From CAIVND01 sp035532075 (GTDB lineage: Bacteria; Actinomycetota; Acidimicrobiia; Acidimicrobiales; Bog-793), in assembly GCA_035532075.1 (NCBI GenBank), contig DATKRV010000036.1, forward strand, positions 1 through 29,911: a DNA stretch of 29,911 bases, read 5' to 3'. Below the pieces are notes generated by a model. It was not told the DNA's origin, did no database searches, and saw only the letters and a program-made list of their open reading frames with translations. Numbering within the stretch: the first letter of the stretch is position 1; each line of letters opens with the position of its first letter. The position numbers were made by a program, and so were the translations under genes. Positions 1 to 7,882 of this stretch are shown here, in pieces.

Positions 1-286
1 TCGGTAGTGCTGCGCCCTTCACGAGCGCCGCTTCGTGAAGCAACGTGACCCCGATGTCGCGCGGTTGCCACTCCTCTGGTCGCGTCAGCCGTTCGGCGAG
101 ATGACGGGCGTAGGCGTGGGCAAGCCAGTAGAGAACGAGTGAGAGTGCGCTCGCGCCGATCACTGTCTCGTACGTCTCGTGGCGGGTACCTTCCGCGGCG
201 ATAAGTGTGCCGACGGCGAGCACGCCATAGATCACACCGGCCGGGTTCTTCGCTGAAACGAGCCATCGACCGAAACGAAGAGTCAC
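1..286 (-). CDS. small integral membrane protein, partial (3' end outside window)
   Basis: An open minus-strand frame runs from a GTG at 286 to the window edge without a stop, giving at least 95 residues. Residues about 15-31 and 41-60 are hydrophobic and look like two membrane helices, with a short polar loop (about 32-40) that contains two glutamates. The part after residue 60 is charged and then becomes mildly hydrophobic again before the edge. I do not recognise a named family; small proteins of this style are common hypothetical membrane proteins in actinobacteria. No other in-frame start is evident just upstream, and an AGAAAGG stretch lies about 11 bases ahead of the GTG. It lies downstream of tRNA-Pro on the same strand. 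Coding is likely because of the long open frame and coherent hydrophobic pattern; function is unknown. Confidence 0.6.
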   Translation of the reverse strand, partial: MTLRFGRWLVSAKNPAGVIYGVLAVGTLIAAEGTRHETYETVIGASALSLVLYWLAHAYARHLAERLTRPEEWQPRDIGVTLLHEAALVKGAALP

Positions 287-413
287 AACCTTAGCAACCT
301 TTCTGCATCGGACACTACACGGGTGCGCGACACACCGTCCGCACCTGCGCGTCGGTCATGCGCCTCCGAGGTCGCCGAGAAGAACGATGATAGGTCGCTA
401 ACCTGGACTTATA

Positions 414-491
414 TGGTCGGGCTGGCGGGATTTGAACCCGCGACCTCTTGACCCCCAGTCAAGCGCGCTAACCAAGCTGCGCTACAGCCCG
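414..491 (-). tRNA. tRNA-Pro (anticodon GGG), CCA encoded
   Basis: Read on the minus strand, the acceptor arm CGGGCTG pairs with CAGCCCG, followed by discriminator A and an encoded CCA (416-414). The D arm has GCGC/GCGC, the anticodon stem CTTGA/TCAAG encloses the loop CTGGGGG so the anticodon is GGG, and the T arm is GCGGG TTCAAAT CCCGC. A C1:G72 pair with A73 is the usual identity set for proline tRNA. The mature body without CCA is 417-491. It lies 63 bases after the small zinc-ribbon gene on the same strand, so it could be read through from that unit or have its own promoter. Confidence 0.95.
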
Positions 492-499
492 AACTTCAA

Positions 500-515
500 C
501 AAGCGTAGTCGCTTG
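500..515 (-). terminator. short hairpin between zinc-ribbon gene and tRNA-Pro
   Basis: CAAGCG and CGCTTG form a perfect 6 bp stem around a 4 base loop, ending 8 bases before the tRNA 5' end. The following sequence is only TTGAAGTT, so the T tract is poor. It may be a weak terminator of the der unit or a processing structure in the tRNA precursor; the sequence does not decide this. Confidence 0.3.
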
Positions 516-554
516 ACCTTGTCGTTCCCTCCCAGACGGGGACGCGAATACCAT

Positions 555-821
555 TCAGCCGTGGTGCGTTGCCCGCTGGATAATCCAGATAGTTCGGTAG
601 ATCAGGTAGATAACGGTTGCAACTACCAGAAACTTAAAATGCCATGGTGCCTTTGGACGTTCATCGGTCAAATCGGTCGACGCCCGCTCTTCGTCTGAGG
701 CGCTTCTCAGATCATTGCGACACAATGGGCATCTGTGTTTTCCCTGTCTGTCAAGATCGACGGCCTCTGCTGCGACGAGCCGGTTGCAATGGTCGCACCA
801 TTCAACAGAGTTTCGGGCCAT
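555..821 (-). CDS. small zinc-ribbon protein with one C-terminal membrane helix
   Basis: This 88-residue protein has two CxxC pairs (C9/C12 and C31/C34) that should bind one zinc ion as a rubredoxin-like ribbon. An acidic linker (about 41-55) follows, and then a single hydrophobic helix at about 63-81 with a short basic tail. The layout predicts a tail-anchored protein with its ribbon in the cytoplasm. The start at 821 is supported by AGGTGG a few bases upstream. The gene lies 27 bases after der on the same strand and is probably co-transcribed with it. The family is not one I can name; similar small ribbon proteins sit next to der or cmk in other actinobacteria as hypothetical proteins. The cysteine spacing and helix are visible; the role is unknown. 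Confidence 0.8.
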   Translation of the reverse strand: MARNSVEWCDHCNRLVAAEAVDLDRQGKHRCPLCRNDLRSASDEERASTDLTDERPKAPWHFKFLVVATVIYLIYRTIWIIQRATHHG

Positions 822-848
822 GGTCCACCTATCCCTGCACCTGGCCCG

Positions 849-2246
849 CTAATTTCCGCCGCGGATGCGCACGCGGAGTTTGAGGGTCGTTGGCCCAAGT
901 TCGAAGCGCTCGCGCAGTGATCGGCTGAGATAGCGAAGGTAACTGGGATCAAGCTTGCGGGTGGCAAAAAGTGTAATTGTCGGAGGATCGATTGCCCCCT
1001 GGGCCGCGTAGAGGATGCGTGCTCCTGGTGAGGGATGCGCTGCCTGAATGGATTTCAGCACCTCGTTCAGTTGCCCGGTCGGAATCCTCCTGTGATAGGC
1101 ATCGATCGTCTCGCGCAGTGCCGGCAGAAGACGATGAACTCCGAGACCCGTCATTGCCGAGATCCGCAGTACAGGCGCGTAGCTTAAGAATGCGAGCCGA
1201 TCTTCAACCTCAGCGGTCACCTCGTGTTTGCGATCGGTGGACAAGATTTCCCATTTGTTCAAAACAATTAATATCGGACTTCCTGCAATGTCGACGCGTT
1301 CAGCCAGCCGTTGATCCTGATGGGTGACTCCCTGGGTGCCGTCTATAACGAGCAGCGATACGTCGGCTCTGTCGATTGCCGAGAGCGAGCGTACAAGCGA
1401 GTAGTACTCACTTCCCGTCCCAACGCGCGATTTTCGTCGCAAACCTGCCGTATCGATAAGCCGCAGGGGCCCTATTTCCGTCTGAATAATGGTGTCAATT
1501 GCATCACGTGTCGTGCCCGGAACATCGTGCACCACGCTCCGTTCATCTCCGACAAGACGGTTAAATAATGTCGATTTCCCAACATTTGGTCGTCCGACAA
1601 TAGCCACTGCCGCGACGGCATCACGGTCCCTCTGGCCGGCAGGCACATTGCGGCTTTCAATCTCTCCGCCGCGCGGCGACCTGCGCATGCCGTCGTCTGG
1701 AAACAGTAGAGGTGGAAAACGAGCGACAAGAATGTCGAGAAAATCGCCGACACCACGACCATGGAGCGCCGAAATCAGTATTGGTTCACCAAAGCCCATA
1801 GCGGAAAGCCCCCACGCATCTGCCTCGCGATTATGCGAATCAACTTTGTTCGCGACGACGAGAACCCGTCTGGAGACCCGTCTGAGCATCTCCGCGACCG
1901 CCTCGTCCTCTGCTGTGGGGCCGGTTGTTACATCGAGGACAAAGACAACAACATCCGACTCGTGAACCGCCCGCAGCGACTGGGCAGTGACCTTTTGATC
2001 TAGTGCATCTCCGCGCTCGGTGACGCCGCCTGTATCGATGATGACAAACTCTCTGCCGCACCATTCGGCCTTGAGTTCATAACGGTCCCGCGTTACTCCC
2101 GGATGCTCTTCGACGATGGCGGCTCGCCTTCCCACGATGCGATTGACGAGAGTCGATTTTCCAACGTTGGGACGACCCGCGATTGCCACGACCGGAATGC
2201 GTTCCGCGGGGATCCCTTGGTTCATAGGTGGTTCTTGATGGCTCAT
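849..2246 (-). CDS. der: ribosome biogenesis GTPase Der (EngA)
   Basis: Der is a GTPase with two tandem G domains that acts in assembly of the 50S ribosomal subunit. Both P-loops have the sequence GRPNVGKS, at residues 24-31 and 218-225. The first G domain also shows DTGG (71-74) and NKVD (133-136); the second has DTAG and NKWE, and the C-terminal part is the KH-like domain. At 465 residues it has normal family length, with a short extra N-terminus and a roughly 30-residue linker between the domains. The ATG at 2246 overlaps the stop of the upstream DUF512 gene by four bases (ATGA), so translation of the two is likely coupled. The pairing of DUF512 with der also occurs in clostridia. Identification is secure. 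Confidence 0.97.
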   Translation of the reverse strand: MSHQEPPMNQGIPAERIPVVAIAGRPNVGKSTLVNRIVGRRAAIVEEHPGVTRDRYELKAEWCGREFVIIDTGGVTERGDALDQKVTAQSLRAVHESDVVVFVLDVTTGPTAEDEAVAEMLRRVSRRVLVVANKVDSHNREADAWGLSAMGFGEPILISALHGRGVGDFLDILVARFPPLLFPDDGMRRSPRGGEIESRNVPAGQRDRDAVAAVAIVGRPNVGKSTLFNRLVGDERSVVHDVPGTTRDAIDTIIQTEIGPLRLIDTAGLRRKSRVGTGSEYYSLVRSLSAIDRADVSLLVIDGTQGVTHQDQRLAERVDIAGSPILIVLNKWEILSTDRKHEVTAEVEDRLAFLSYAPVLRISAMTGLGVHRLLPALRETIDAYHRRIPTGQLNEVLKSIQAAHPSPGARILYAAQGAIDPPTITLFATRKLDPSYLRYLSRSLRERFELGPTTLKLRVRIRGGN

Positions 2247-3649
2247 GATGATTTCGCGACGGTTGGGTGGTTCGGCCGATATCCGAGTGACCGGGCGAGC
2301 GCCATTCCGGTTGCCTCGATAATCTCCACATCCAGAGGGAGATCCTGTGGAGACATACCGTCAAGGAAGCGACCTTCAGAGAGGCAGACATCGGGGATGA
2401 GATAACGGCGGGTCGAATCTCTCGGAGCGAGCGTCCGAGCAATGTCTTCGCCGGTGAGCAGGCCTGCCACGGAGATGTTTCCTCCAAAGAATCGATTCTC
2501 GACCACGGCGATCTCGACGTCAGAGAGCCCGGAGCGTTCAAGAATCGGAGTGAGTACTTTGGAGCCGTATTCTCCGGTGAGAATCGTCACCGGTTGTGGG
2601 CCTGATTTTTTGGAGATAGTGACTGCCTGTCGTGGGTGTGACCGCGCCATCGTGGGCGCTCGATAGCCAATTGCAGGCGCTCCATCAATCGAGGCGAAAA
2701 AACCACCGCGCACGGCCTCGGTATTCGTGGAACGACCCTCGAAAGTTTCCTCGAATAGGCGAGACATGCCTACGCCGTTCTCGTGCTGAGCGAATTCGTC
2801 ATAGAGAGCAAATTCGGGAAACTCCCTCTCGGCAATTAGGTAGTACTCATCAGACGCGTAGACCATCCGCCGGCCAATGCACTGAAGGAAAATCTTCTGA
2901 TAATCCTCGACGATGTCGATGATTGCGTTTGCCTCGTCTCGAGTGTGTGTCCGCATTGCGGGTTCCGTCGAATATCGACTGACACCAAGTGGCACGACGC
3001 CAACAGAGGCAAGCTCCGGGAATCGTTCAAGTACTCCACCAAGAGTGTCGGCGAAGATCCAGCCGTCATTGATTCCAGGACAAACGACAACCTGCCCATG
3101 CACTTCGATCTTGTGATCCAACAGTGCGCGCAACCAACGAAGACTTGTCGCACCGCGACGGTTCCGAAGCATGCGCGCCCTGATGTCGGGATCTGTTGCA
3201 TGGATCGATACATATAGCGGTGAGAGACGCTCGGTAACGACCCGCTCCAGGTCAATTTCGGTAAATCGGGTCAGCGTGGTGAAGTTCCCGTAAAGAAAGG
3301 AAAGCCGATAGTCATCATCCTTGACGTAAAGACTTCGCCGCATCTTCTTTGGCAGCTGGTAGATGAAACAGAATTCGCAGTGGTTGTCACAGGTGCGGAT
3401 CTGGTCAAACAGCGCGGAAGATACCTCGACACCAAGCGGCACGCCGGCAGGCTTTTCAATTGTGAGATCCAGCGAAAGTCCGCCTCGGGCAAACTCGAGC
3501 TCCACTGTCGGCTCATCGGTGAGCAGACGATATTCGATGATGTCGCGCGGAACCCGCCCATTCAGTGAGCGAATTTCATCACCGACCGTCAATCCGGCCA
3601 GATCTGCGGGAGACGATGGCGTAACGGCCACAACCTGCGGAAATGGCAT
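2243..3649 (-). CDS. DUF512 protein: PDZ domain plus radical-SAM-like Fe-S domain
   Basis: The first 60 residues form a PDZ-like domain (PADLAGLTVGDEI and following). A cysteine cluster C87-x3-C91-x2-C94, followed by FIYQLPKKMRRSLY, matches the radical-SAM-like iron-sulfur site of the DUF512 family (also known as the TIGR03279 putative FeS protein). The C-terminal half contains the DUF512 domain proper, with a glycine-rich segment near NRFFGGNISVAGLLTG. The length of 468 residues is typical. The biochemical function of the family is not established. The gene heads the unit with der, with a four-base overlap, and diverges from ispH across only 39 bases. Upstream there is no Shine-Dalgarno sequence but a TAGGAT box six bases before the ATG. 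Family assignment is firm; enzymatic activity is inferred only from the cluster. Confidence 0.9.
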   Translation of the reverse strand: MPFPQVVAVTPSSPADLAGLTVGDEIRSLNGRVPRDIIEYRLLTDEPTVELEFARGGLSLDLTIEKPAGVPLGVEVSSALFDQIRTCDNHCEFCFIYQLPKKMRRSLYVKDDDYRLSFLYGNFTTLTRFTEIDLERVVTERLSPLYVSIHATDPDIRARMLRNRRGATSLRWLRALLDHKIEVHGQVVVCPGINDGWIFADTLGGVLERFPELASVGVVPLGVSRYSTEPAMRTHTRDEANAIIDIVEDYQKIFLQCIGRRMVYASDEYYLIAEREFPEFALYDEFAQHENGVGMSRLFEETFEGRSTNTEAVRGGFFASIDGAPAIGYRAPTMARSHPRQAVTISKKSGPQPVTILTGEYGSKVLTPILERSGLSDVEIAVVENRFFGGNISVAGLLTGEDIARTLAPRDSTRRYLIPDVCLSEGRFLDGMSPQDLPLDVEIIEATGMALARSLGYRPNHPTVAKSS

Positions 3650-3661
3650 GGCACTATCCTA
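3650..3661 (-). promoter_or_regulatory. putative -10 box for a leaderless DUF512-der transcript
   Basis: TAGGAT (3656-3661) lies exactly six bases before the ATG at 3649, and no purine-rich ribosome site is present in between. This is the geometry of actinobacterial leaderless promoters. No good -35 match is visible. Confidence 0.45.
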
Positions 3662-3675
3662 CCCGTTTCCCTAGG

Positions 3676-3688
3676 TAGCCTAAGAGGC
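3676..3688 (+). promoter_or_regulatory. putative -10 box for ispH transcript
   Basis: TAGCCT (3676-3681) ends seven bases before the GTG start of ispH. AAGAGG lies between but ends one base before the GTG, too close for normal ribosome binding. A leaderless or nearly leaderless transcript is the simplest reading. The inverted repeat CTACC/GGTAG (about 3659-3678) spans both divergent boxes. Confidence 0.4.
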
Positions 3689-4723
3689 GTGAATGTCGAC
3701 CGAGTGTTACTTGCTGAGCCTCGAGGATTTTGTGCTGGGGTTGAGATGGCCATCAAGGCTCTTGCGTGGATGGTGCGTATATTCGAAGAGCCCGTGTATT
3801 GCTACCACGAGATCGTGCACAATCGTCTCGTCGTCGAGGAGTTCACCCGACAGGGAGTCATCTTTGTTGACACGGTCGATGAGGTTCCCGCGGCAGTGCC
3901 TCTCATGCTCTCAGCACATGGATCCGCTCCAGATGTTGAGCATGCTGCGGCTCTGTTTGATCGAGTGGTGGTGAATGCCGTCTGTCCACTCGTCACCAAA
4001 GTGCATCACGAACTCAAAGTACGCGCGAACAAGGGTTACACCGTGATTTACGTGGGCCACGCGGGCCACGAAGAGGCCATCGGCACGATGGCAGTGGCAC
4101 CAAACGTAGTGCGCCTCGTCGAGAGCGAAGAAGAGGTCGACTCGCTTGAAGATCTCGGAAGCACGGTCGCCTTGCTCGCACAGACGACGCTCCCCCATGA
4201 TGAATGGTCGGGCATCGCAAGCCGCGCGAAGGAACGTTTTCCTGATCTCTGGATGCCTGGCCGATCCGACCTTTGTTATGCAACGACGAACCGCCAGGCG
4301 GCGCTTCGTGCCATAGCCGGGGATTGCGATGCGGTCGTCGTCATAGGATCGGCAAACTCTTCGAACACCGTTTCGCTGACGCACGTTGCAGCAAGCGCAG
4401 GGTGTCCTCGAGTACTCCGTATTAATTCCGCCAATGAGTTGCCTGACGACCTTGTCGGTGTCGTCGGGGTTACTGCGGGAGCCTCTGCACCCGAGTGGCT
4501 AGTAGATGAAGTCGTCCAACATCTCAATCCGGCCAATGGTACCGAACGCGTGCGGGCGATCGAAGAGGACGAATACTTCCCTCCCCCACACCAGTTACGT
4601 GATCTTTTGCGAACGGTTTGGACGACCGCTTCACTCGCTCTCGGAGTGGTTCCCGATGGTCAACCACCATCGACCGAGGATCGCAATGTCGCAGCTGCGA
4701 TCATGCTGGCACGCTCTGAATGA
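3689..4723 (+). CDS. ispH: 4-hydroxy-3-methylbut-2-enyl diphosphate reductase (LytB)
   Basis: IspH carries out the last step of the MEP isoprenoid pathway, reducing HMBPP to IPP and DMAPP with a [4Fe-4S] cluster. The three cluster cysteines are visible at C15 (PRGFCAGV), C99 (NAVCPLV) and C196 (SDLCYATTNRQ), and the active-site HEE motif lies at 127-129 (GHEEAIG). The protein has 344 residues, with a C-terminal tail of roughly 35 residues beyond the core. The start is GTG; the nearby ATG at 3693 is in another frame. The stop overlaps the start of the following glycosyltransferase (ATGA), so the two are likely made together. Link to the glycosyltransferase through polyprenyl-phosphate donors is possible but inferred. 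Confidence 0.97.
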   Translation: MNVDRVLLAEPRGFCAGVEMAIKALAWMVRIFEEPVYCYHEIVHNRLVVEEFTRQGVIFVDTVDEVPAAVPLMLSAHGSAPDVEHAAALFDRVVVNAVCPLVTKVHHELKVRANKGYTVIYVGHAGHEEAIGTMAVAPNVVRLVESEEEVDSLEDLGSTVALLAQTTLPHDEWSGIASRAKERFPDLWMPGRSDLCYATTNRQAALRAIAGDCDAVVVIGSANSSNTVSLTHVAASAGCPRVLRINSANELPDDLVGVVGVTAGASAPEWLVDEVVQHLNPANGTERVRAIEEDEYFPPPHQLRDLLRTVWTTASLALGVVPDGQPPSTEDRNVAAAIMLARSE

Positions 4724-5517
4724 ACCAACGAGAGCAACGACGCAGGCGACAGGTACGCGAACTTGTCGATGATGTAGCAATCGAGGAGTTCCACCTCGCA
4801 CACGGAAAACCCGATCTTCCTCCGGTTGCAATAGTTATCGCCGCCTACAAAGAGCGAGAGAACATCGGAGCGGTGATTTCGGCCATGCCCGGTTCTCTGT
4901 GCGACCTCAAGACCGGGGTCATTGTCGTGGTTGATGGTGAGGAGGATGGAAGTGCGCAAATCGTCCGTGATCATCTTGATTATGCGGTGATTGCTCCGGT
5001 CAATCGCGGACAGGGTGCGGCGCTCCGGCTCGGCTACCGCGTCGCACGTGAGCACGGCGCTCAATACATCATCACGGCAGATGCAGATGGCCAAACTGAT
5101 CCAAGTGATCTCGAGGGTGTGCTCAGACCTCTTGTGGAAAACATCGCTGATTTTGTCAACGGTTCCCGCCGACTTGGGCGGACAGAGTCGCGAGGTACGT
5201 TGCGAAACATAGGAGTCGTCCTGTTTGCGGCGATCATTACGATGCTGACGGGCACCCAGGTGACTGATACCGCAAATCCAATTCGTGCGATGAGAGCTGA
5301 ATTTTCCGGTCAGTTGGTGTTAGACGAGCCTCAGTTTCAGGCTTCGGAATTGCTGATTTCCGCGATCATGTCCGGCGCTCGTTACCAAGAGAGACCGGTC
5401 ACGATGAGGGCGCGGTTCAAGGGATCTTCGAAAAAGGGAGGAAATTTCTCCTACGGAAAAAACTATGCGAAGGTTGTCTTTCGTACCTGGATACGTGAAC
5501 GCGCCAGCAGGGCCTAG
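4720..5517 (+). CDS. family 2 glycosyltransferase (dolichyl-phosphate-mannose synthase-like)
   Basis: A GT-A fold transferase of 265 residues. After a basic, charged N-terminus of about 33 residues come VAIVIAAYKERENIG (nucleotide-binding start), VVVDGEEDGS, NRGQGAALRLG and the metal-binding DADGQ at 121-125. The later segment DTANPIRAM corresponds to the DTxxGFRAM region of polyprenyl-phosphate hexosyltransferases. There is no C-terminal membrane domain, only a mildly hydrophobic stretch near GVVLFAAIITML, so it resembles soluble DPM1-type enzymes. It starts inside the ispH stop codon and converges with the epimerase gene after 13 bases. The sugar and acceptor cannot be told from sequence; a polyprenyl phosphate acceptor is a family-based guess. 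Confidence 0.85.
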   Translation: MNQREQRRRRQVRELVDDVAIEEFHLAHGKPDLPPVAIVIAAYKERENIGAVISAMPGSLCDLKTGVIVVVDGEEDGSAQIVRDHLDYAVIAPVNRGQGAALRLGYRVAREHGAQYIITADADGQTDPSDLEGVLRPLVENIADFVNGSRRLGRTESRGTLRNIGVVLFAAIITMLTGTQVTDTANPIRAMRAEFSGQLVLDEPQFQASELLISAIMSGARYQERPVTMRARFKGSSKKGGNFSYGKNYAKVVFRTWIRERASRA

Positions 5518-5530
5518 GCAGGGCTTTCGT

Positions 5531-6424
5531 CTATCTCCGAAAATCCAACCATGTTGCACGCAGTCCCTCTTCAAGTGTGAATGCGGGTGAAAACCCAAGA
5601 CTCCTTGCCAGAGAGGTATCGACGATGACCGCCGGCATCTCGCCGGGCTTGCCAGCGACATGGGTCGCGCCGATCTCGGTCTCCGTCGCGTCACAGGCGA
5701 GTCGGTGCAGGGCATTCATCGACACTGATCTTGCAGATCCAATTGTCAGGACGTTCGATGTGTCAAGTGCAAGACCGAGTAACAACGAGGCCACGGCATC
5801 GGTGACAAAAATGTAGTCACGGACCTGTTCACCGTTACCATAAATCTCGATGGATCCGCCTACGAGCGCGGCCTTCATCATTCTTGCGATTACAGAGTCC
5901 TTCAGCTGCATCCCGATTCCATAGACGTTCGTGAAACGGAGTGCAACCGAAGTCATTGAGTAACTTGCAGCATATGCGGAAAGCAGCATTTCTGCCGATG
6001 CTTTTGTTGCACCATATGGTGTCAGAGGTGCAAGCGGGCTGTTTTCATTGATTGTCGAACTGCCAATATTGCCAACGACTGCATTAGTCGAGGCGAAGAC
6101 GAATCGATCGACATCGCGAAGTCGGCACTGTTCCAGGAGGAGATGTGTCATCAATACATTTGTCCGAAAGACACCGTCCGGGTCATTCACACTCTGAAGA
6201 ACAGAGGTGATCGCGGCAAGATGGACGACCGCGTTCACATCGTGATTGAATGCAGCCGCGACACGCTCTGGTTCTCGGAGATCTCCGATCTCCTGGTGGA
6301 TTGGAGCGGAGGCATCTGGAAATGGCCTGAGATCAGCCACAACGACTTCGTCACCTCGCGCGAGGAGCGCACGGACGACGTGTTGTCCGACAAAGCCCGA
6401 TCCACCTGTCACCAATACTCTCAC
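5531..6424 (-). CDS. NAD-dependent sugar-nucleotide epimerase/dehydratase
   Basis: An extended short-chain dehydrogenase of 297 residues with the NAD-binding TGGSGFVGQH motif at 6-15, the catalytic S112/T113 region (FASTNAV) and the YxxxK pair Y137/K141 (YGATK). The segment RFTNVYG is the usual substrate-side motif of UDP-glucose 4-epimerases and GDP-mannose dehydratases. The start is GTG at 6424, with GAGG six bases upstream as ribosome site. The gene lies 97 bases downstream of plsC on the same strand and converges with the glycosyltransferase. Together these two look like a small sugar-modification pair placed in the otherwise conserved plsC-ispH interval. The precise substrate is unknown; galE is possible but not assigned. 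Confidence 0.85.
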   Translation of the reverse strand: MRVLVTGGSGFVGQHVVRALLARGDEVVVADLRPFPDASAPIHQEIGDLREPERVAAAFNHDVNAVVHLAAITSVLQSVNDPDGVFRTNVLMTHLLLEQCRLRDVDRFVFASTNAVVGNIGSSTINENSPLAPLTPYGATKASAEMLLSAYAASYSMTSVALRFTNVYGIGMQLKDSVIARMMKAALVGGSIEIYGNGEQVRDYIFVTDAVASLLLGLALDTSNVLTIGSARSVSMNALHRLACDATETEIGATHVAGKPGEMPAVIVDTSLARSLGFSPAFTLEEGLRATWLDFRR

Positions 6425-6521
6425 TGAATACCTCGTTTAAGAAGACGATACGACCGGTCGCAGATAGAAGATACACGTGATGGGCTGCTCGACGATTCCG
6501 CTGCGCACAGAAAGAGCCGGG

Positions 6522-7241
6522 TCAACTTTTCGAATTGCCCTGAAGATGCGCGTCTGCGGCTGCCTGTGCCTGTTCCATTCCAGTACGGATCTCTTCGGTA
6601 AGTGCGGCGGTGAGCACTCGTGCGATACGACGCGAGCCTAGTTCCTCGGTTTCACGCGTAACCGCCGTCATGATTGGCTCTCCAACACTGACGACCACCC
6701 GGGCTGGCCGTATCCAGATGCTTCCCCTTGGCATCGCGCGTTCCACACCGGCCATGCCCACCGGAATGACCGGTACACAGGCTCGCAGGGCAAGATACGC
6801 GGCGCCCTCGCGGATGCTTGGAACTGTCGAACCGTAACCTCGGGTACCCTCGGGAAAGACCACGAGTGGCTCTCCGGCCGCGAGAACCTCAAGAGCGCGT
6901 TTTAACGCGTCCCGGTCCGCGGCTCCTCGCTGAACGGGAAATGCGCCGAGCAGCTCCAGCAGGCGACCAACGGACTTGACCCTCCACACCTCGCCTTTGA
7001 CCAGGTAGCGGAGTCTTCGTCTCGATACACGCGCCGAGATGAACCAGTCGATGTACGACCGATGAACCGGAGCAAGGACAAATGCGCCGGATTTCGGGAT
7101 GTTCTCCCTACCGATTACACCCCCGACAAAGAGCAGATGGGAGAGACCGACGACTATCACCCTACAGATGGCGTAGAACAGCAGCTCCGGCCTCGACACC
7201 GGGTGGATGCTTGGAAGAGCTAGCGGTCTGTCTTGGGTCAC
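6522..7241 (-). CDS. plsC: 1-acylglycerol-3-phosphate O-acyltransferase (PlsC family)
   Basis: This membrane-associated acyltransferase should convert lysophosphatidic acid to phosphatidic acid in phospholipid synthesis. The HX4D motif is H60-RSYI-D65, and the substrate-binding FPEGTRG motif is at 129-135. A hydrophobic segment near residues 22-40 may anchor it in the membrane. The protein has 239 residues, normal for the family. Its ATG overlaps the cmk stop by four bases. The aroA-cmk-plsC order is conserved in many actinobacteria and clostridia. The exact acyl acceptor is family-inferred. Confidence 0.92.
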   Translation of the reverse strand: MTQDRPLALPSIHPVSRPELLFYAICRVIVVGLSHLLFVGGVIGRENIPKSGAFVLAPVHRSYIDWFISARVSRRRLRYLVKGEVWRVKSVGRLLELLGAFPVQRGAADRDALKRALEVLAAGEPLVVFPEGTRGYGSTVPSIREGAAYLALRACVPVIPVGMAGVERAMPRGSIWIRPARVVVSVGEPIMTAVTRETEELGSRRIARVLTAALTEEIRTGMEQAQAAADAHLQGNSKS

Positions 7242-7882
7242 AACATCGCGACGATCTGGTCGACAACCTCATCGGGGGTATATCTTGTGGAGTCGATCAC
7301 AATTGCTCCATCTGCTACCAGCAAAGGTGATGTGTCACGCGTTGAATCAATTTCGTCACGACGCGCGATGGATCTTCCCGTCGCCTGGATCACCGTTGAA
7401 TCCACGTTCGCCATCGCCGCACTCTGGAGAGCTCGCCGTCTGGCGCGTTCTGACGCGGATGCGGTCAGATAGACCTTCAGCGTCGCAGCGGGAAAAACCA
7501 CCGAACCAATATCTCTTCCTTCAATGACCCCTCCAGCATGTTTCGTAGCCCATTCACGCTGGCGTCTGACGAGTTCAGTTCTGACCTCGGGTTGGCGTGC
7601 GACAAGTGAAACGGACGAGTCGACGGCCTCTGAACGAATCTCCCTGCTGACGTCCTCGCCGTCCAAGATCACCGTCTCATCCATCTCAAGCTGCATTTCG
7701 CGGGCAATCTGGCCAAGCAACTCTCCATCATGGAGGTCAACTTCCATACGGACCGCTAAAAGCGCGACAGCTCGATACATCGCTCCTGTGTCAAGGCGTT
7801 GCAGGCCAAGCTTTCCAGCGAGTGCCTTTGAGACGGTCGACTTTCCTGATCCTCCCGGGCCGTCGATGGCGATTAGTTGCAC
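7238..7882 (-). CDS. cmk: cytidylate kinase
   Basis: Cmk phosphorylates CMP and dCMP with ATP. The P-loop GPGGSGKST is at residues 8-16, followed by LDTGAMYRAVA, the substrate-binding segment of this family, and GRDIGSVVFP, which is characteristic of CMP kinases. Length is 214 residues, typical of the short bacterial type. The start overlaps the aroA stop region by ten bases and the stop overlaps plsC by four, so translation coupling within the run is likely. Identification is secure. Confidence 0.96.
   Translation of the reverse strand: MQLIAIDGPGGSGKSTVSKALAGKLGLQRLDTGAMYRAVALLAVRMEVDLHDGELLGQIAREMQLEMDETVILDGEDVSREIRSEAVDSSVSLVARQPEVRTELVRRQREWATKHAGGVIEGRDIGSVVFPAATLKVYLTASASERARRRALQSAAMANVDSTVIQATGRSIARRDEIDSTRDTSPLLVADGAIVIDSTRYTPDEVVDQIVAML

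Noticed and set aside
432..698. 88-codon plus-strand frame across the tRNA
   Set aside because: It runs through the tRNA-Pro gene and opposite the zinc-ribbon gene; composition is not protein-like.
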